This document shows, piece by piece, positions 15,940 through 23,855 of a stretch of 29,656 nucleotides of DNA. The notes under the pieces are model-generated. The model was given only the letters and a program-made list of their open reading frames with translations, was not told the DNA's origin and made no database searches. The stretch spans positions 1 through 29,656 of the forward strand of contig CALBYC010000242.1 in assembly GCA_937890135.1 (NCBI GenBank), given 5' to 3'. Every line of letters starts with the position of its first letter. Position 1 is the stretch's first letter. Both the position numbers and the translations under genes were made by a program. The stretch comes from an uncultured Parabacteroides sp. Lineage in GTDB: Bacteria; Bacteroidota; Bacteroidia; Bacteroidales; Tannerellaceae.

Positions 15940-16022
15940 TGGGCAGTGATGGATTCGAACCACCGAAGGCGTAAGCCAGCTGAGTTACAGTCAGCCCCAT
16001 TTGGCCACTCTGGTAACTGCCC
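15940..16022 (-). tRNA. tRNA-Tyr (anticodon GTA)
   Basis: The 83-nt class II tRNA has acceptor GGGCAGT / ACTGCCC, anticodon stem GCTGA / TCAGC with loop CTGTAAC (GTA), a long variable arm (GGCTTACGCC) and T arm GGTGGTTCGAATCCATC, with A as discriminator. CCA is not encoded. Confidence 0.96.
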
Positions 16023-16043
16023 CTTTTTCCCTTAATTGCGTTG

Positions 16044-16074
16044 CAAAGGTATGGATTAATTTTGGAGTTTGCAA
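16044..16074 (-). promoter_or_regulatory. tRNA operon promoter overlapping the end of ribH
   Basis: On the minus strand TTG (16074-16072), 20 bases, then TACCTTTG (16051-16044) match the -33/-7 layout. The -33 part lies in the last ribH codons and the -7 box a few bases after its stop. The tRNA-Tyr 5' end is 21 bases downstream of the box. Confidence 0.65.
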
Positions 16075-16550
16075 GAAAAATCAATCATTTTTATTGCGGT
16101 AATTGCGGCTTCGTCCCCTTTGTTTCCGTATTTGCCCCCTGCGCGGTCTTCGGCTTGCTGCATGTTGCCCGTAGTCAGAAGTCCAAATATGAATGGGATA
16201 TCATACATGAGATTCAATTCGGTAATGCCTTGGGTCACGCCGGAACAAACGTAATCGAAGTGGGGCGTGTCTCCTTTTACGACGCAGCCAAGCACGATTA
16301 CTGCGTCGATTTCCTTGTTTTCTGCTAATTTTTTAGCGCCAAATGTCAACTCGAAACTGCCTGGGACACGTTTGACGATGATGTTCTCCGCCTTGACTCC
16401 ATGTTTCTCCAGCGTGTTGCATGCGCCTTCTAACAGTTTTTCAGTAATGTTTTTGTTCCATTCCGCTACGACGATGCCTATGTTCATATCCGCTGCATCT
16501 GGAACGCTGTTGAAATCGTACTCGGATAAGTTTTGATATGCAGTTGCCAT
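16056..16550 (-). CDS. ribH: 6,7-dimethyl-8-ribityllumazine synthase
   Basis: This 164-residue protein makes the penultimate riboflavin intermediate by condensing 5-amino-6-ribitylaminouracil with dihydroxybutanone phosphate in the cytoplasm. Substrate-binding pieces are clear: AEWN (29-32), VPGSFE (62-67), and GCVVKGDTPHFDYV (89-101) with the catalytic His97. The tail holds RAGGKYGNKGDEAA. Length and motifs are those of a complete icosahedral-type enzyme. It starts 12 bases after the TPR gene, so these two form an operon. The two tRNAs lie 33 bases past its stop and may receive read-through, although they have their own promoter. No FMN riboswitch is seen. Confidence 0.97.
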   Translation of the reverse strand: MATAYQNLSEYDFNSVPDAADMNIGIVVAEWNKNITEKLLEGACNTLEKHGVKAENIIVKRVPGSFELTFGAKKLAENKEIDAVIVLGCVVKGDTPHFDYVCSGVTQGITELNLMYDIPFIFGLLTTGNMQQAEDRAGGKYGNKGDEAAITAIKMIDFSCKLQN

Positions 16551-16562
16551 GACGTTTCGTGT

Positions 16563-17240
16563 TTATTTGGCCAATTCCGAAGCCCTTGTGATATATTTGT
16601 CAATGTCTGACGCCTCCATTGAATTGAAATACTGCTCTTTTATGGTCGTGTATGCTTTTACCGCGTCTTGGTATTGTTTCAAACTTTCGTAGGCGATGCC
16701 AGCTTTTTTCAAAGCGATGGGGGCCAACAGCGCGTTGTTTGCGTCTTTTGCTGCTTTTTCGAAATATTTGATTCCTTCTTTTGCATTGTCCATGTTTACG
16801 TAACAGTCCCCTACAGCGATCGTGATGGCAGGCGAAATCATGTTGTCGCTTGCGCTGAATGATTTCAAGTAGTTCAAAGCCTTTTCGTTTTCACCCAGTT
16901 TGGCGTAACAGATGCCCGCGTAGGCCTTTGCCAAATTCCCCGCTTTCGTGCTGCCGTATTCCTTGATGATTGTTTCAAAGCCGTCGTAGTCCGCTCCGTT
17001 GCCATTCAAAGCCAATTGGAAGGAGTCCCTTGCGAAATATTGTTCACCTTTATACAAAGCTGCGGCTGCCTTTTGCTGTTTAGGCAACAGATAAAGATGC
17101 CTGTAAGCGAAAATGGCACCTACCACAACGATTAAAGCGACTATCCCTAAAATAATCTTTTTGGAGTATGTTTCAAAGAACAACTCTGATTTAGAAACCA
17201 ATTCTTCTACTTCTACTGTTTCTTTTTCTTTAGTAGCCAT
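16563..17240 (-). CDS. membrane-anchored tetratricopeptide repeat protein
   Basis: The 225-residue protein has a short charged N-terminus, one membrane helix (about 29-47, IILGIVALIVVVGAIFAY), then TPR units to the end (for example AKAYAGICYAKLGENEKALNYL, AITIAVGDCYVNMDNAKEGIKYF and LKKAGIAYESLKQYQDAVKAY). The layout resembles YfgM-like inner-membrane TPR proteins, which help periplasmic folding or secretion; the exact role here is unknown. It is first in an operon with ribH, an arrangement I recall from other Bacteroidales. A TACTTTTG box (17311-17304 on the minus strand) is a likely -7 element, divergent from recF. Confidence 0.88.
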   Translation of the reverse strand: MATKEKETVEVEELVSKSELFFETYSKKIILGIVALIVVVGAIFAYRHLYLLPKQQKAAAALYKGEQYFARDSFQLALNGNGADYDGFETIIKEYGSTKAGNLAKAYAGICYAKLGENEKALNYLKSFSASDNMISPAITIAVGDCYVNMDNAKEGIKYFEKAAKDANNALLAPIALKKAGIAYESLKQYQDAVKAYTTIKEQYFNSMEASDIDKYITRASELAK

Positions 17241-17303
17241 AATTTATTTGTTGTTATTTTATTATTTATCCCATTGGAAAATGCGTCTTCCGACTTCAAT
17301 GCG

Positions 17304-17360
17304 CAAAAGTAGCTTTTTTTGCCGAAATAACTGCTATTATCAGTATAATTTTTAATTTTG
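17304..17360. promoter_or_regulatory. divergent -7 boxes of the TPR/ribH operon and recF
   Basis: TACTTTTG on the minus strand (17311-17304) faces the TPR gene and TAATTTTG on the plus strand (17353-17360) faces recF, 21 bases before its ATG. Both match TAnnTTTG. Good -33 boxes are not evident. Confidence 0.55.
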
Positions 17361-17381
17361 TGTGCTTTAATAAATTATAGC

Positions 17382-18497
17382 ATGATACTGAACAAGCTTT
17401 CAATCGTTAATTACAAGAATATAGCTCAAGCGGATGTGGTGCTTTCGGAAAAGATAAATTGTTTTTTCGGTAATAACGGGATGGGGAAAACTAACATATT
17501 GGATGCGGTTTACTACCTTTCGTTTTGTAAGAGCCATATTCATACGGCCGATGCGCAGGTGATACGCTTTGGTGAAGAAATGTGCATTTTGCAGGGGCTT
17601 TATGATTTTGACGGAAAAACCGAAGAGGTCTTTTGTGCGTTACGTGACAAGCAGCGAAAGCAGTTTAAGCGGAATAAAAAAGAGTACGGCAAGCTGTCTG
17701 AACATATCGGCCTTTTGCCTTTAGTGATGATTTCTCCTGCTGATACGGATCTGATTCAGGGAGGAAGCGAAGAACGTAGGCGTTTTTTGGATTTGATAAT
17801 TTCTCAGCAGGATAAGAATTATCTTTATGCTTTGATTCAGTATAACAAAGCCTTGACCCAGCGGAATGCCTTGCTGAAGGCTCAGAGCCATGATGTTTCG
17901 TTGTTCGATGCTTTGGATTTGCAGTTGGTCCGTTTTGGCGAATATATTTATAAAAGAAGAAAAGATTTGGTTGAGTCGCTTGTTCCTGTCTTTAATCGGT
18001 ATCATCGGCAAATATGTGAGTCTTTTGAAGAAGTGGGGTTGAATTATGCTTCTCAGCTTCACGTGAAGCCATTCTATGAAGAGCTGCAAAAAAACAGGGT
18101 GAGGGACATGGCCTTGGGTTATACCTCGGTTGGGATTCATAAGGACGACTTGGAAATGACATTGGGGGATGCTTTGATTCGGAGGCTGGGTTCCCAAGGA
18201 CAGCGGAAAACTTTTCTGATAGCGTTGAAACTGGCCCAGTTTTGTTTGTTGTCCGAAGAAGGAACAACTACCCCGTTGTTGCTTTTGGATGATATTTTTG
18301 ACAAGTTGGATGCACGGCGTGTCGCTCAGATAATCAAGTTGGTCAGCTTGGAAGATTTCGGGCAGATATTCATAACGGATACAAATAGGCAGTATTTGGA
18401 TGAGATAATAAAAAGCGTCAATCATGATTATGCTTTGTTTGAAATGGAGAATGGCAATGTAGCATTGGCGGAAAGGGGGAGTTATGAGAAGGTCTAA
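17382..18497 (+). CDS. recF: DNA replication/repair protein RecF
   Basis: This 371-residue SMC-like ATPase loads RecA at gaps together with RecO and RecR. Walker A is GNNGMGKT (30-37); the ABC-type signature LGSQGQRKT and Walker B PLLLLDDIFDKLD lie near the C-terminus, followed by a typical FITDT segment. I chose the ATG at 17382 because the protein then starts MILNKLSIVNYKN, the usual RecF beginning; the earlier ATG at 17358 overlaps the -7 box. The DUF721 gene overlaps its last 14 bases, so they are translationally coupled. dnaA and dnaN are not adjacent, which is normal in Bacteroidales. Confidence 0.97.
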   Translation: MILNKLSIVNYKNIAQADVVLSEKINCFFGNNGMGKTNILDAVYYLSFCKSHIHTADAQVIRFGEEMCILQGLYDFDGKTEEVFCALRDKQRKQFKRNKKEYGKLSEHIGLLPLVMISPADTDLIQGGSEERRRFLDLIISQQDKNYLYALIQYNKALTQRNALLKAQSHDVSLFDALDLQLVRFGEYIYKRRKDLVESLVPVFNRYHRQICESFEEVGLNYASQLHVKPFYEELQKNRVRDMALGYTSVGIHKDDLEMTLGDALIRRLGSQGQRKTFLIALKLAQFCLLSEEGTTTPLLLLDDIFDKLDARRVAQIIKLVSLEDFGQIFITDTNRQYLDEIIKSVNHDYALFEMENGNVALAERGSYEKV

Positions 18498-18777
18498 TGC
18501 GCAACCGATAGGGGAAGTGTTGAGGGATATCTTTGAGGATAATACGGAGATTTTTGAGAAGATCATGGAAGTTCGCATTCAGCGAGCCTGGAAAAAGCTA
18601 TTGGGTCCGATGGCTATGCAATATACTCGTAATATGTATGTGAGGGACAGGGTGTTGTATGTTTATATGACTTCTGCCGTTTTACGTAGCGAATTGCTGC
18701 TATGCAAAGATAAGTTGATTGAAAATTTGAATGCGGAAGTGGGTTCGGTTTTTTTATTTGATTTGGTTATTCGATGA
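18484..18777 (+). CDS. DUF721 (DciA-like) protein
   Basis: This 97-residue protein carries the DUF721 fold: IGEVLRDIFEDNTEIFEKIMEVRIQRAWKKLLGPM, then YTRNMYVRDRVLYVYMTSAVLRSELLLCKDKLIENLN. The family includes DciA, a loader of the replicative helicase in bacteria without DnaC. Its place right after recF, with a 14-base overlap, fits a role in DNA replication or repair. Its 3' end overlaps the convergent 5-formyl-THF cyclo-ligase gene by 11 bases, so there is no room for a terminator. The helicase-loading role here is inferred from the family only. Confidence 0.88.
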   Translation: MRRSNAQPIGEVLRDIFEDNTEIFEKIMEVRIQRAWKKLLGPMAMQYTRNMYVRDRVLYVYMTSAVLRSELLLCKDKLIENLNAEVGSVFLFDLVIR

Positions 18778-19318
18778 TTTCTTTTTCAGTGATGATCAAA
18801 TCCATTTTTTTGTCGAACTTTTCCGTAGGGATTGATTGGAATAGTTGGAAGTCGAAGCAGATGCCGATAGTTGGCACGTGAAGTGTAGATAAAAGACGGT
18901 CGTAAAACCCTTTGCCCCTTCCCAGCCGGCTATGTTGGCGGTCAAACGCAACCCCGGGGACGACTATCAAATCTATCTTGGAGTCGATGCTTCTCGTGTC
19001 TTCGGCAAGAATTGGTTCAAGGATGCCGAAGCTTCCTTCTCGAACGGATTCTTTTCCTCTGTATGGCAGGAAAAGGAGGTCTTCCCCTTGTACGACCGGA
19101 AGGGCTATGTCCTTTTGTTTATACCATTTTTCGATAAAAGCAGCAGTTTGCACCTCTTTAGGTAATGCGTGATAGATAGCTATGCAGTTCGCTTGGCAAA
19201 ACAGGTCGGTCGCTGTCAATTTATCCATGATTTGTTCGGACCAGCGGCTCAACTGTTCAGAAGTAAATTGCTTTTTACGAGCAGCAATCTCTTTTCGTAA
19301 TATACCTTTTTTTTCCAT
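18767..19318 (-). CDS. 5-formyltetrahydrofolate cyclo-ligase
   Basis: This 183-residue enzyme converts 5-formyl-THF to 5,10-methenyl-THF with ATP, rescuing a stored folate. Family marks are the start KGILRKEIAARKK with the ATP-contacting Arg/Lys, IAIYHALPKEVQT, and near the end IDLIVVPGVAFDRQHSRLGRGKGFYDRLL, where RLGRGKGFYDR binds ATP. I place the start at 19318: a longer frame to 19357 would put the 3' arm of the upstream gene's terminator stem inside the coding region. It is convergent with the DUF721 gene, overlapping it by 11 bases. Reading through the S41 terminator, or an own promoter not recognised, would drive it. Confidence 0.93.
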   Translation of the reverse strand: MEKKGILRKEIAARKKQFTSEQLSRWSEQIMDKLTATDLFCQANCIAIYHALPKEVQTAAFIEKWYKQKDIALPVVQGEDLLFLPYRGKESVREGSFGILEPILAEDTRSIDSKIDLIVVPGVAFDRQHSRLGRGKGFYDRLLSTLHVPTIGICFDFQLFQSIPTEKFDKKMDLIITEKEIIE

Positions 19319-19323
19319 TGCGT

Positions 19324-19362
19324 AAAAAAACTGTGCCTTAATGTTTATCTGAGGCACAGTTT
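19324..19362 (-). terminator. terminator of the deaminase/S41 protease operon
   Basis: AAACTGTGCCT / AGGCACAGTTT is a perfect 11-bp stem (19362-19352 with 19338-19328), followed on the minus strand by a run of seven T. It lies 15 bases after the S41 stop and 6 bases before the cyclo-ligase ATG. Confidence 0.9.
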
Positions 19363-19376
19363 TCCATATTATATTT

Positions 19377-21017
19377 TTACAATTTCTTATTGTTCATGGC
19401 ATGTTCCATGAGGGGCTTCCCGTCCGTCAGTATGGAAACAGCTTTGTTTAATGTGATGTCATCATTTAAAAAAACCGGATAAAACCCTGCATCATCAAAA
19501 AAATTCTTTATAATGTAGGCCTGTAGCTGGTTCTCAATGATTTTGTGTGATATGGCTATCAAGTTAGGGCGTTTACGTATTCCTTTCTTAACGGCATAAT
19601 TGGCAAAATCATTAACCAAGGGTTGCGTCTTCAAGTAGTTCCACAAGTCTCTATAATTATTATATTTTTGGAACTCCTTTTTATGTGCGTCTGAGTAAAC
19701 CAGCGCATACATATACAAGGTACCTTTGTTGATGACCGTCGAAAGGTACGATGTATAACCTGCTGTGTCTCTTGGAATGAAAATGTCCGGCATAATGCCG
19801 CCCCCTCCATATACGGTTCTTCCTTCCACAGTCTCGTATCTTAAAGAATCGATTTGTTTGATGCTGTCCGCTGAATCAAATTCCCCGTGCATATAACGCA
19901 TGTAAATATCTTGGTCGTAATCTTCTTGTTCGCCTAACTTATATTGTTTTTGTATGCAGCGGCCAGATGGGGTATAGTAGCGAGCCACGGTCAGGCGAAT
20001 TTCCGAACCGTCGTTCAGTTTGATTGGAGACTGCACCAATCCTTTTCCGTATGTTCTGCGTCCCACGATTAATCCTCTGTCATTGTCTTGGATGGCACCG
20101 GAGAAGATCTCGCTTGCTGATGCTGAAATCTCATCGGTAAGCACGACGATGTCATTTTCCAAGCAGGTGCCTGTGCCATTCGCATATGAAGTGAAGCGAG
20201 GAAAGGCTTTGCCTTCCGCGTATACTATCATCCTTCCTTCGGGCATGAATTCATTAATCATTTTTATTGCGGCATCCATATAGCCTCCGGTATTGCTTCT
20301 CAAGTCAATGATAAATGATTGGCAATCGTCTTGTTTTAATTTCGCAATGGCGGTGATGAACTCATTGTATGTTGTTCGGCCGAACTTGCTGACTTTTATG
20401 TAACCGACTCTTTCAGCTACTTCATAGGCTACATCCACCGTATTGACTGGGACATCTCCTCGTGTTACTTCTAACTCAATCAAATCAGGCTGGTTGTCAC
20501 GTTTTATTCCCAGTTTCACTGTGCTGTTTTTCATGCCTCTCAAAAGTTTTTGCACTTTGTTCCGGTCGGTATGGTTGCCGGCATATATTGAGTCATTGAT
20601 GGTTACAATGCGGTCGAACGGCTTGATTCCTGCTTTTTCGGAAGGACCGCCAGGAATAACACTAATTACCAAAATAGTGTCCAGCTCCATATTGAAAGAG
20701 ACGCCTATCCCGCTGAATGAACCTTCTAAATCCTCTTTCACTGCCGCAGCGTCTGCTGCTGGGATATATACAGAGTGGGGGTCCAATTCACTGAATACTT
20801 TGGGGATGGTTCCTTCGACCAGCTGCTTCATGTTTACGGTATCTACATATTGCTCCTCGATAATGTCAAGGACGGCATTGATTTTATTCCCGCTTGCAAA
20901 GTTCTTGCTTTTGCCGTTGTTGAATAACCAAAACCTGTTTCCTATAAAAATGCCTAAGGCAATGCTTGCTGCAATAATGATCGGCATCCAGGTTGCCAAT
21001 CTTTTATTTTTGTCCAT
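19377..21017 (-). CDS. S41 family C-terminal processing peptidase
   Basis: This 546-residue protease has an N-terminal membrane anchor (about 11-29, MPIIIAASIALGIFIG), a CTP helical segment, a PDZ domain (about 90-170, with GIGVSFN and VISVIPGGPSEKAGIKPFDRIVTIND), and the S41 core. The catalytic pair is Ser300 in SASASE (298-303) and Lys325 in GRRTYGKGLVQ, 25 residues apart as in E. coli Prc. A C-terminal extension of about 130 residues follows. It acts in the periplasm, trimming proteins or peptidoglycan enzymes at their C-termini; targets are not known. It is second in an operon after dCMP deaminase (13 bases between them) and is closed by a strong terminator. Confidence 0.94.
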   Translation of the reverse strand: MDKNKRLATWMPIIIAASIALGIFIGNRFWLFNNGKSKNFASGNKINAVLDIIEEQYVDTVNMKQLVEGTIPKVFSELDPHSVYIPAADAAAVKEDLEGSFSGIGVSFNMELDTILVISVIPGGPSEKAGIKPFDRIVTINDSIYAGNHTDRNKVQKLLRGMKNSTVKLGIKRDNQPDLIELEVTRGDVPVNTVDVAYEVAERVGYIKVSKFGRTTYNEFITAIAKLKQDDCQSFIIDLRSNTGGYMDAAIKMINEFMPEGRMIVYAEGKAFPRFTSYANGTGTCLENDIVVLTDEISASASEIFSGAIQDNDRGLIVGRRTYGKGLVQSPIKLNDGSEIRLTVARYYTPSGRCIQKQYKLGEQEDYDQDIYMRYMHGEFDSADSIKQIDSLRYETVEGRTVYGGGGIMPDIFIPRDTAGYTSYLSTVINKGTLYMYALVYSDAHKKEFQKYNNYRDLWNYLKTQPLVNDFANYAVKKGIRKRPNLIAISHKIIENQLQAYIIKNFFDDAGFYPVFLNDDITLNKAVSILTDGKPLMEHAMNNKKL

Positions 21018-21030
21018 AAGACTTGTTTTG

Positions 21031-21462
21031 TTATTTTAAATCGATATAATCTATTTGGATATTGGCTCTTTTCAGTAAATCACACCCCTCGTCTGTTCTG
21101 TATTTTTCTGAAAAAACAACGCGGACGATGCCCGATTGGACGATTAGTTTGGCGCACTCGATGCAGGGAGCAGCAGTGACATAGATGGTTGCCCCTTTGC
21201 TGCTATTGGAGGATGCGGCTACTTTTGTTATGGCATTAGCTTCTGCATGCAGTACGTATGGTTTGGTGATGCCATCTTCATCTTCGCATACATTTTCGAA
21301 TCCTGCCGGCGTTCCGTTATATCCGTCTGAAATAATCATTTTGTCTTTTACAATCAAAGCTCCGACTTGTCTTCGTTTACAATATGAATTTTCAGCCCAT
21401 ATGGAAGCCATTCTTAAATATCTTTTGTCTAATTCATGTTGTTTGTCCGAGTTATTGCTCAT
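21031..21462 (-). CDS. dCMP deaminase (ComEB-like)
   Basis: This 143-residue zinc enzyme of the cytidine/deoxycytidylate deaminase family makes dUMP for thymidylate synthesis. Zinc and catalytic residues are HAE (72-74) and PCIEC (99-103). NGTPAGFENVCED and the long insert ITKPYVLHAEANAI fit dCMP deaminases more than tRNA or cytidine deaminases. The ATG at 21462 is preferred over 21477 because GAGGA is 8 bases upstream of it; from 21477 that site would touch the start codon. A -7 box TACTTTTG is at 21498-21491. Operon with the S41 protease. Confidence 0.92.
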   Translation of the reverse strand: MSNNSDKQHELDKRYLRMASIWAENSYCKRRQVGALIVKDKMIISDGYNGTPAGFENVCEDEDGITKPYVLHAEANAITKVAASSNSSKGATIYVTAAPCIECAKLIVQSGIVRVVFSEKYRTDEGCDLLKRANIQIDYIDLK

Positions 21463-21490
21463 GATTACATTCCTCAATCTTTAATGCCCG

Positions 21491-21498
21491 CAAAAGTA
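21491..21498 (-). promoter_or_regulatory. -7 box of the dCMP deaminase/S41 operon
   Basis: TACTTTTG on the minus strand, 28 bases before the chosen ATG, matches TAnnTTTG. A TTTC stands near the -33 place. Confidence 0.5.
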
Positions 21499-21625
21499 GT
21501 GATTTTAAATGAAGAAAGAGAATTTAAGCTAACAAAATTTCGATAAAAAAGACGACTCGGTTTTACTCATCTTCCACGATGTGCAAAGCCAAGCCGTCCA
21601 TAAGGATCCTTGTTTTTCTCTATCA

Positions 21626-23725
21626 TTATTTTTTGATGCCGTTCCGGATTAATAAGGCATCGATGGATGGGGCTTTCCCTCTGAATCGTTTATATAAGAT
21701 GTCCGGATCTTCTATGCCTCCTCTTGAGAGGATGTTCTCACGGAATGAATTGGCTACTTCTGTGTTGAAGATACCTTTTTCTTTGAACAACGAGAAAGCA
21801 TCTGCGTCCAAGACTTCCGCCCATTTGTATCCATAGTATCCTGCGGCATAACCTCCGGCGAAAAGGTGTCCGAAGCTCGTGCTCATGCAGGCTCCTGGGA
21901 CATCAGGGGCGATTTGAGCAGTTTCCCAGGCATTCTTTTCGAATTCGATCACATTTCCTTCGAAAGGCGTGGTTAAAGTATGCCAAGCCATGTCTAAATA
22001 CCCAAAGCTTAATTGCCTGCAGCAAGCATAGCCGGCGTTAAAGTTAGATGCATCAATGAGTTTTTGCACCATGTCTTGGGGAATCTTTGCTCCCGTTTGG
22101 TAATGAATGGCTATTTTGTCTAAATATTCCTTTTCAGTAAGCCAGTTTTCCATGATTTGGGATGGCAATTCCACGAAATCTTGGTATACATTTGTGCCTG
22201 AAAGGCTGGCGTATGTGCCAGATGCGAAAATACCATGCAGTGCATGCCCGAATTCGTGCAACAGGGTTTCGACTTCGTCAAATGTCAGCAAGGCCGGTTT
22301 GCTTTCGGTCGGCCGGGTAAAGTTCATGACAATGATGATGTGTGGACGGCTGTCTTTCCCTTTTTCATCTATGTATTGGGACTTGATGCCATTCATCCAT
22401 GCTCCAGACTGTTTGCCGCTTCTCGGGAAGAAGTCCGTATACAAGACGGCCAGGAATTTCCCGTTTTCGTCATATACTTCGTATGCTTGCACTTCCTTGT
22501 CGTATACCGGAATTTGTTTGTTTTCTTTAAAAGTGATGCCATATAGCTGCGTCGCCAGCCCAAATACGCCATTTTTTACATTTTCTAATTGAAAATAAGG
22601 GCGGGTCATTTCATCATTTACTTGGAATTGAATGTCCTTTAGTTTTTCCGAATAATAACTCCAGTCCCAGGGCTGTACTATGATATCTTGCTGCTCTTTC
22701 CCTATCGCAAATCCTTGTACTTTATTATATTCATTGATGGCGACAGGTTTGTATGCTTCCAATAGTTGGTTCAGGAGGTTGTATACGTTCTTGGAATTCT
22801 TGGCCATTTTGTGTGATAGCTCGAACTCGGCATAATTGGGATAGCCCATTAATTGTGCTATGGCCAGACGGTCATTGACAATTTTACGAATGATTTCCCG
22901 ATTGTCATATTCGTCTCCTTTGTTGCCGATGCTCATGAACGCCTTGTACATTTTTTCTCGTAAAGTCCTTGAGGATGCATATCTGACAAAAGGAACGTAG
23001 CTGGGGGCATCCAAGGTAAACAACCATCCTTCTTTGCCTTTTTCCTTGGCGGCAAACCGGGCTGCTTCCAACGAGCTTTCGGGGAGGCCGGCTACTTCTT
23101 CCTTGTCGGTCAACAGCATTTCAAAGCGGTTTTGGTCTTTTAATGCATTTTGGTCGAACTGTAAGGACAACAGGCTAAGTTCCTTTGTCAGTTCTTTGTA
23201 TCTTTCTTTATCTGTGGCGTTCAGGTTCGCACCTTTCTCCTGGAATGAACGGAATGTCTCTTCTAATAATTTCCTGTCTTCCAAATTAAGATTCAGAGTT
23301 TCACGTTGGTCGTAAACCGTTTTGACTCGGCTGAAAAGCCGTTCGTTCAAGTAGATGTAATTTGAACTCTCTGTCAAACTGGGGGAAATCCGTTGGGATA
23401 TTTCCATCATTTCATCATTGGCGTTAGCACTTAATACATTAAAAAAAGCGCCGCTGACACGGTCTAACAGCTTTCCGCTCCGCTCGAGGGCGACAATCGT
23501 ATTGTCGAATGTTGCCGGTTCGCTATTGTTCGAGATCTTGTCAATTTCCTTTTTTAGTTCTTCAATGCCCTTTTGGAAGGCAGGCTCATAATGCTCTGTC
23601 TTTATTTTATCGAAAGGGGTCGTTTCGAACGGAGTGTTGTATTTCCCGTAAAATGGGTTTGATTCAGCTTGTATCATGCTATTTATACTTAATAGTAAAA
23701 CCACATTGTAAATGAACTTTTTCAT
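21626..23725 (-). CDS. M3 family zinc metallopeptidase (Dcp/oligopeptidase A type)
   Basis: This 699-residue peptidase hydrolyses short peptides, as peptidyl-dipeptidase Dcp or oligopeptidase A do. The zinc site is HEFGHALHG with His490, Glu491 and His494; LTFDEVETLLHEFGH and YQDFVELPSQIMENW are family hallmarks. The ATG at 23725 gives a signal peptide (MKKFIYNVVLLLSINSMIQAES), so the enzyme is probably periplasmic or a lipid-free envelope enzyme; the longer frame to 23788 adds a second hydrophobic stretch that runs into the upstream terminator and is unlikely. A -7 box TACCTTTG lies at 23759-23752. Single gene. Confidence 0.94.
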   Translation of the reverse strand: MKKFIYNVVLLLSINSMIQAESNPFYGKYNTPFETTPFDKIKTEHYEPAFQKGIEELKKEIDKISNNSEPATFDNTIVALERSGKLLDRVSGAFFNVLSANANDEMMEISQRISPSLTESSNYIYLNERLFSRVKTVYDQRETLNLNLEDRKLLEETFRSFQEKGANLNATDKERYKELTKELSLLSLQFDQNALKDQNRFEMLLTDKEEVAGLPESSLEAARFAAKEKGKEGWLFTLDAPSYVPFVRYASSRTLREKMYKAFMSIGNKGDEYDNREIIRKIVNDRLAIAQLMGYPNYAEFELSHKMAKNSKNVYNLLNQLLEAYKPVAINEYNKVQGFAIGKEQQDIIVQPWDWSYYSEKLKDIQFQVNDEMTRPYFQLENVKNGVFGLATQLYGITFKENKQIPVYDKEVQAYEVYDENGKFLAVLYTDFFPRSGKQSGAWMNGIKSQYIDEKGKDSRPHIIIVMNFTRPTESKPALLTFDEVETLLHEFGHALHGIFASGTYASLSGTNVYQDFVELPSQIMENWLTEKEYLDKIAIHYQTGAKIPQDMVQKLIDASNFNAGYACCRQLSFGYLDMAWHTLTTPFEGNVIEFEKNAWETAQIAPDVPGACMSTSFGHLFAGGYAAGYYGYKWAEVLDADAFSLFKEKGIFNTEVANSFRENILSRGGIEDPDILYKRFRGKAPSIDALLIRNGIKK

Positions 23726-23751
23726 AAAAGCGAGTAAATTGATTAGGAAAA

Positions 23752-23759
23752 CAAAGGTA
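23752..23759 (-). promoter_or_regulatory. -7 box of the M3 peptidase gene
   Basis: TACCTTTG on the minus strand, 26 bases before the ATG at 23725, matches TAnnTTTG. Confidence 0.5.
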
Positions 23760-23775
23760 CAAAAAAGTATGGGAT

Positions 23776-23829
23776 AAAAAAACTGCACCGTCTATTCGGA
23801 TGAAAAGGTTTACCGAATAGATGGTGCAG
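23776..23829 (-). terminator. terminator of the large secreted protein gene
   Basis: CTGCACCATCTATTCGG and CCGAATAGACGGTGCAG form a 17-bp stem with one mismatch (23829-23813 with 23799-23783), followed by seven T on the minus strand. It lies 26 bases after the stop. Confidence 0.93.
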
Positions 23830-23855
23830 GTTTCTGTCGCTGAAATTTATAGGTC

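Noticed and set aside
15593..16084. 163-codon minus-strand ORF across the tRNA genes
   Set aside because: It runs through two tRNAs and a terminator; tRNA DNA often reads open by chance.
21567..21626. 19-codon minus-strand ORF overlapping the M3 peptidase stop as TAATG
   Set aside because: The stop/start overlap is suggestive of coupling, but 19 codons with no recognisable feature is too little to call a gene; it may be a remnant.
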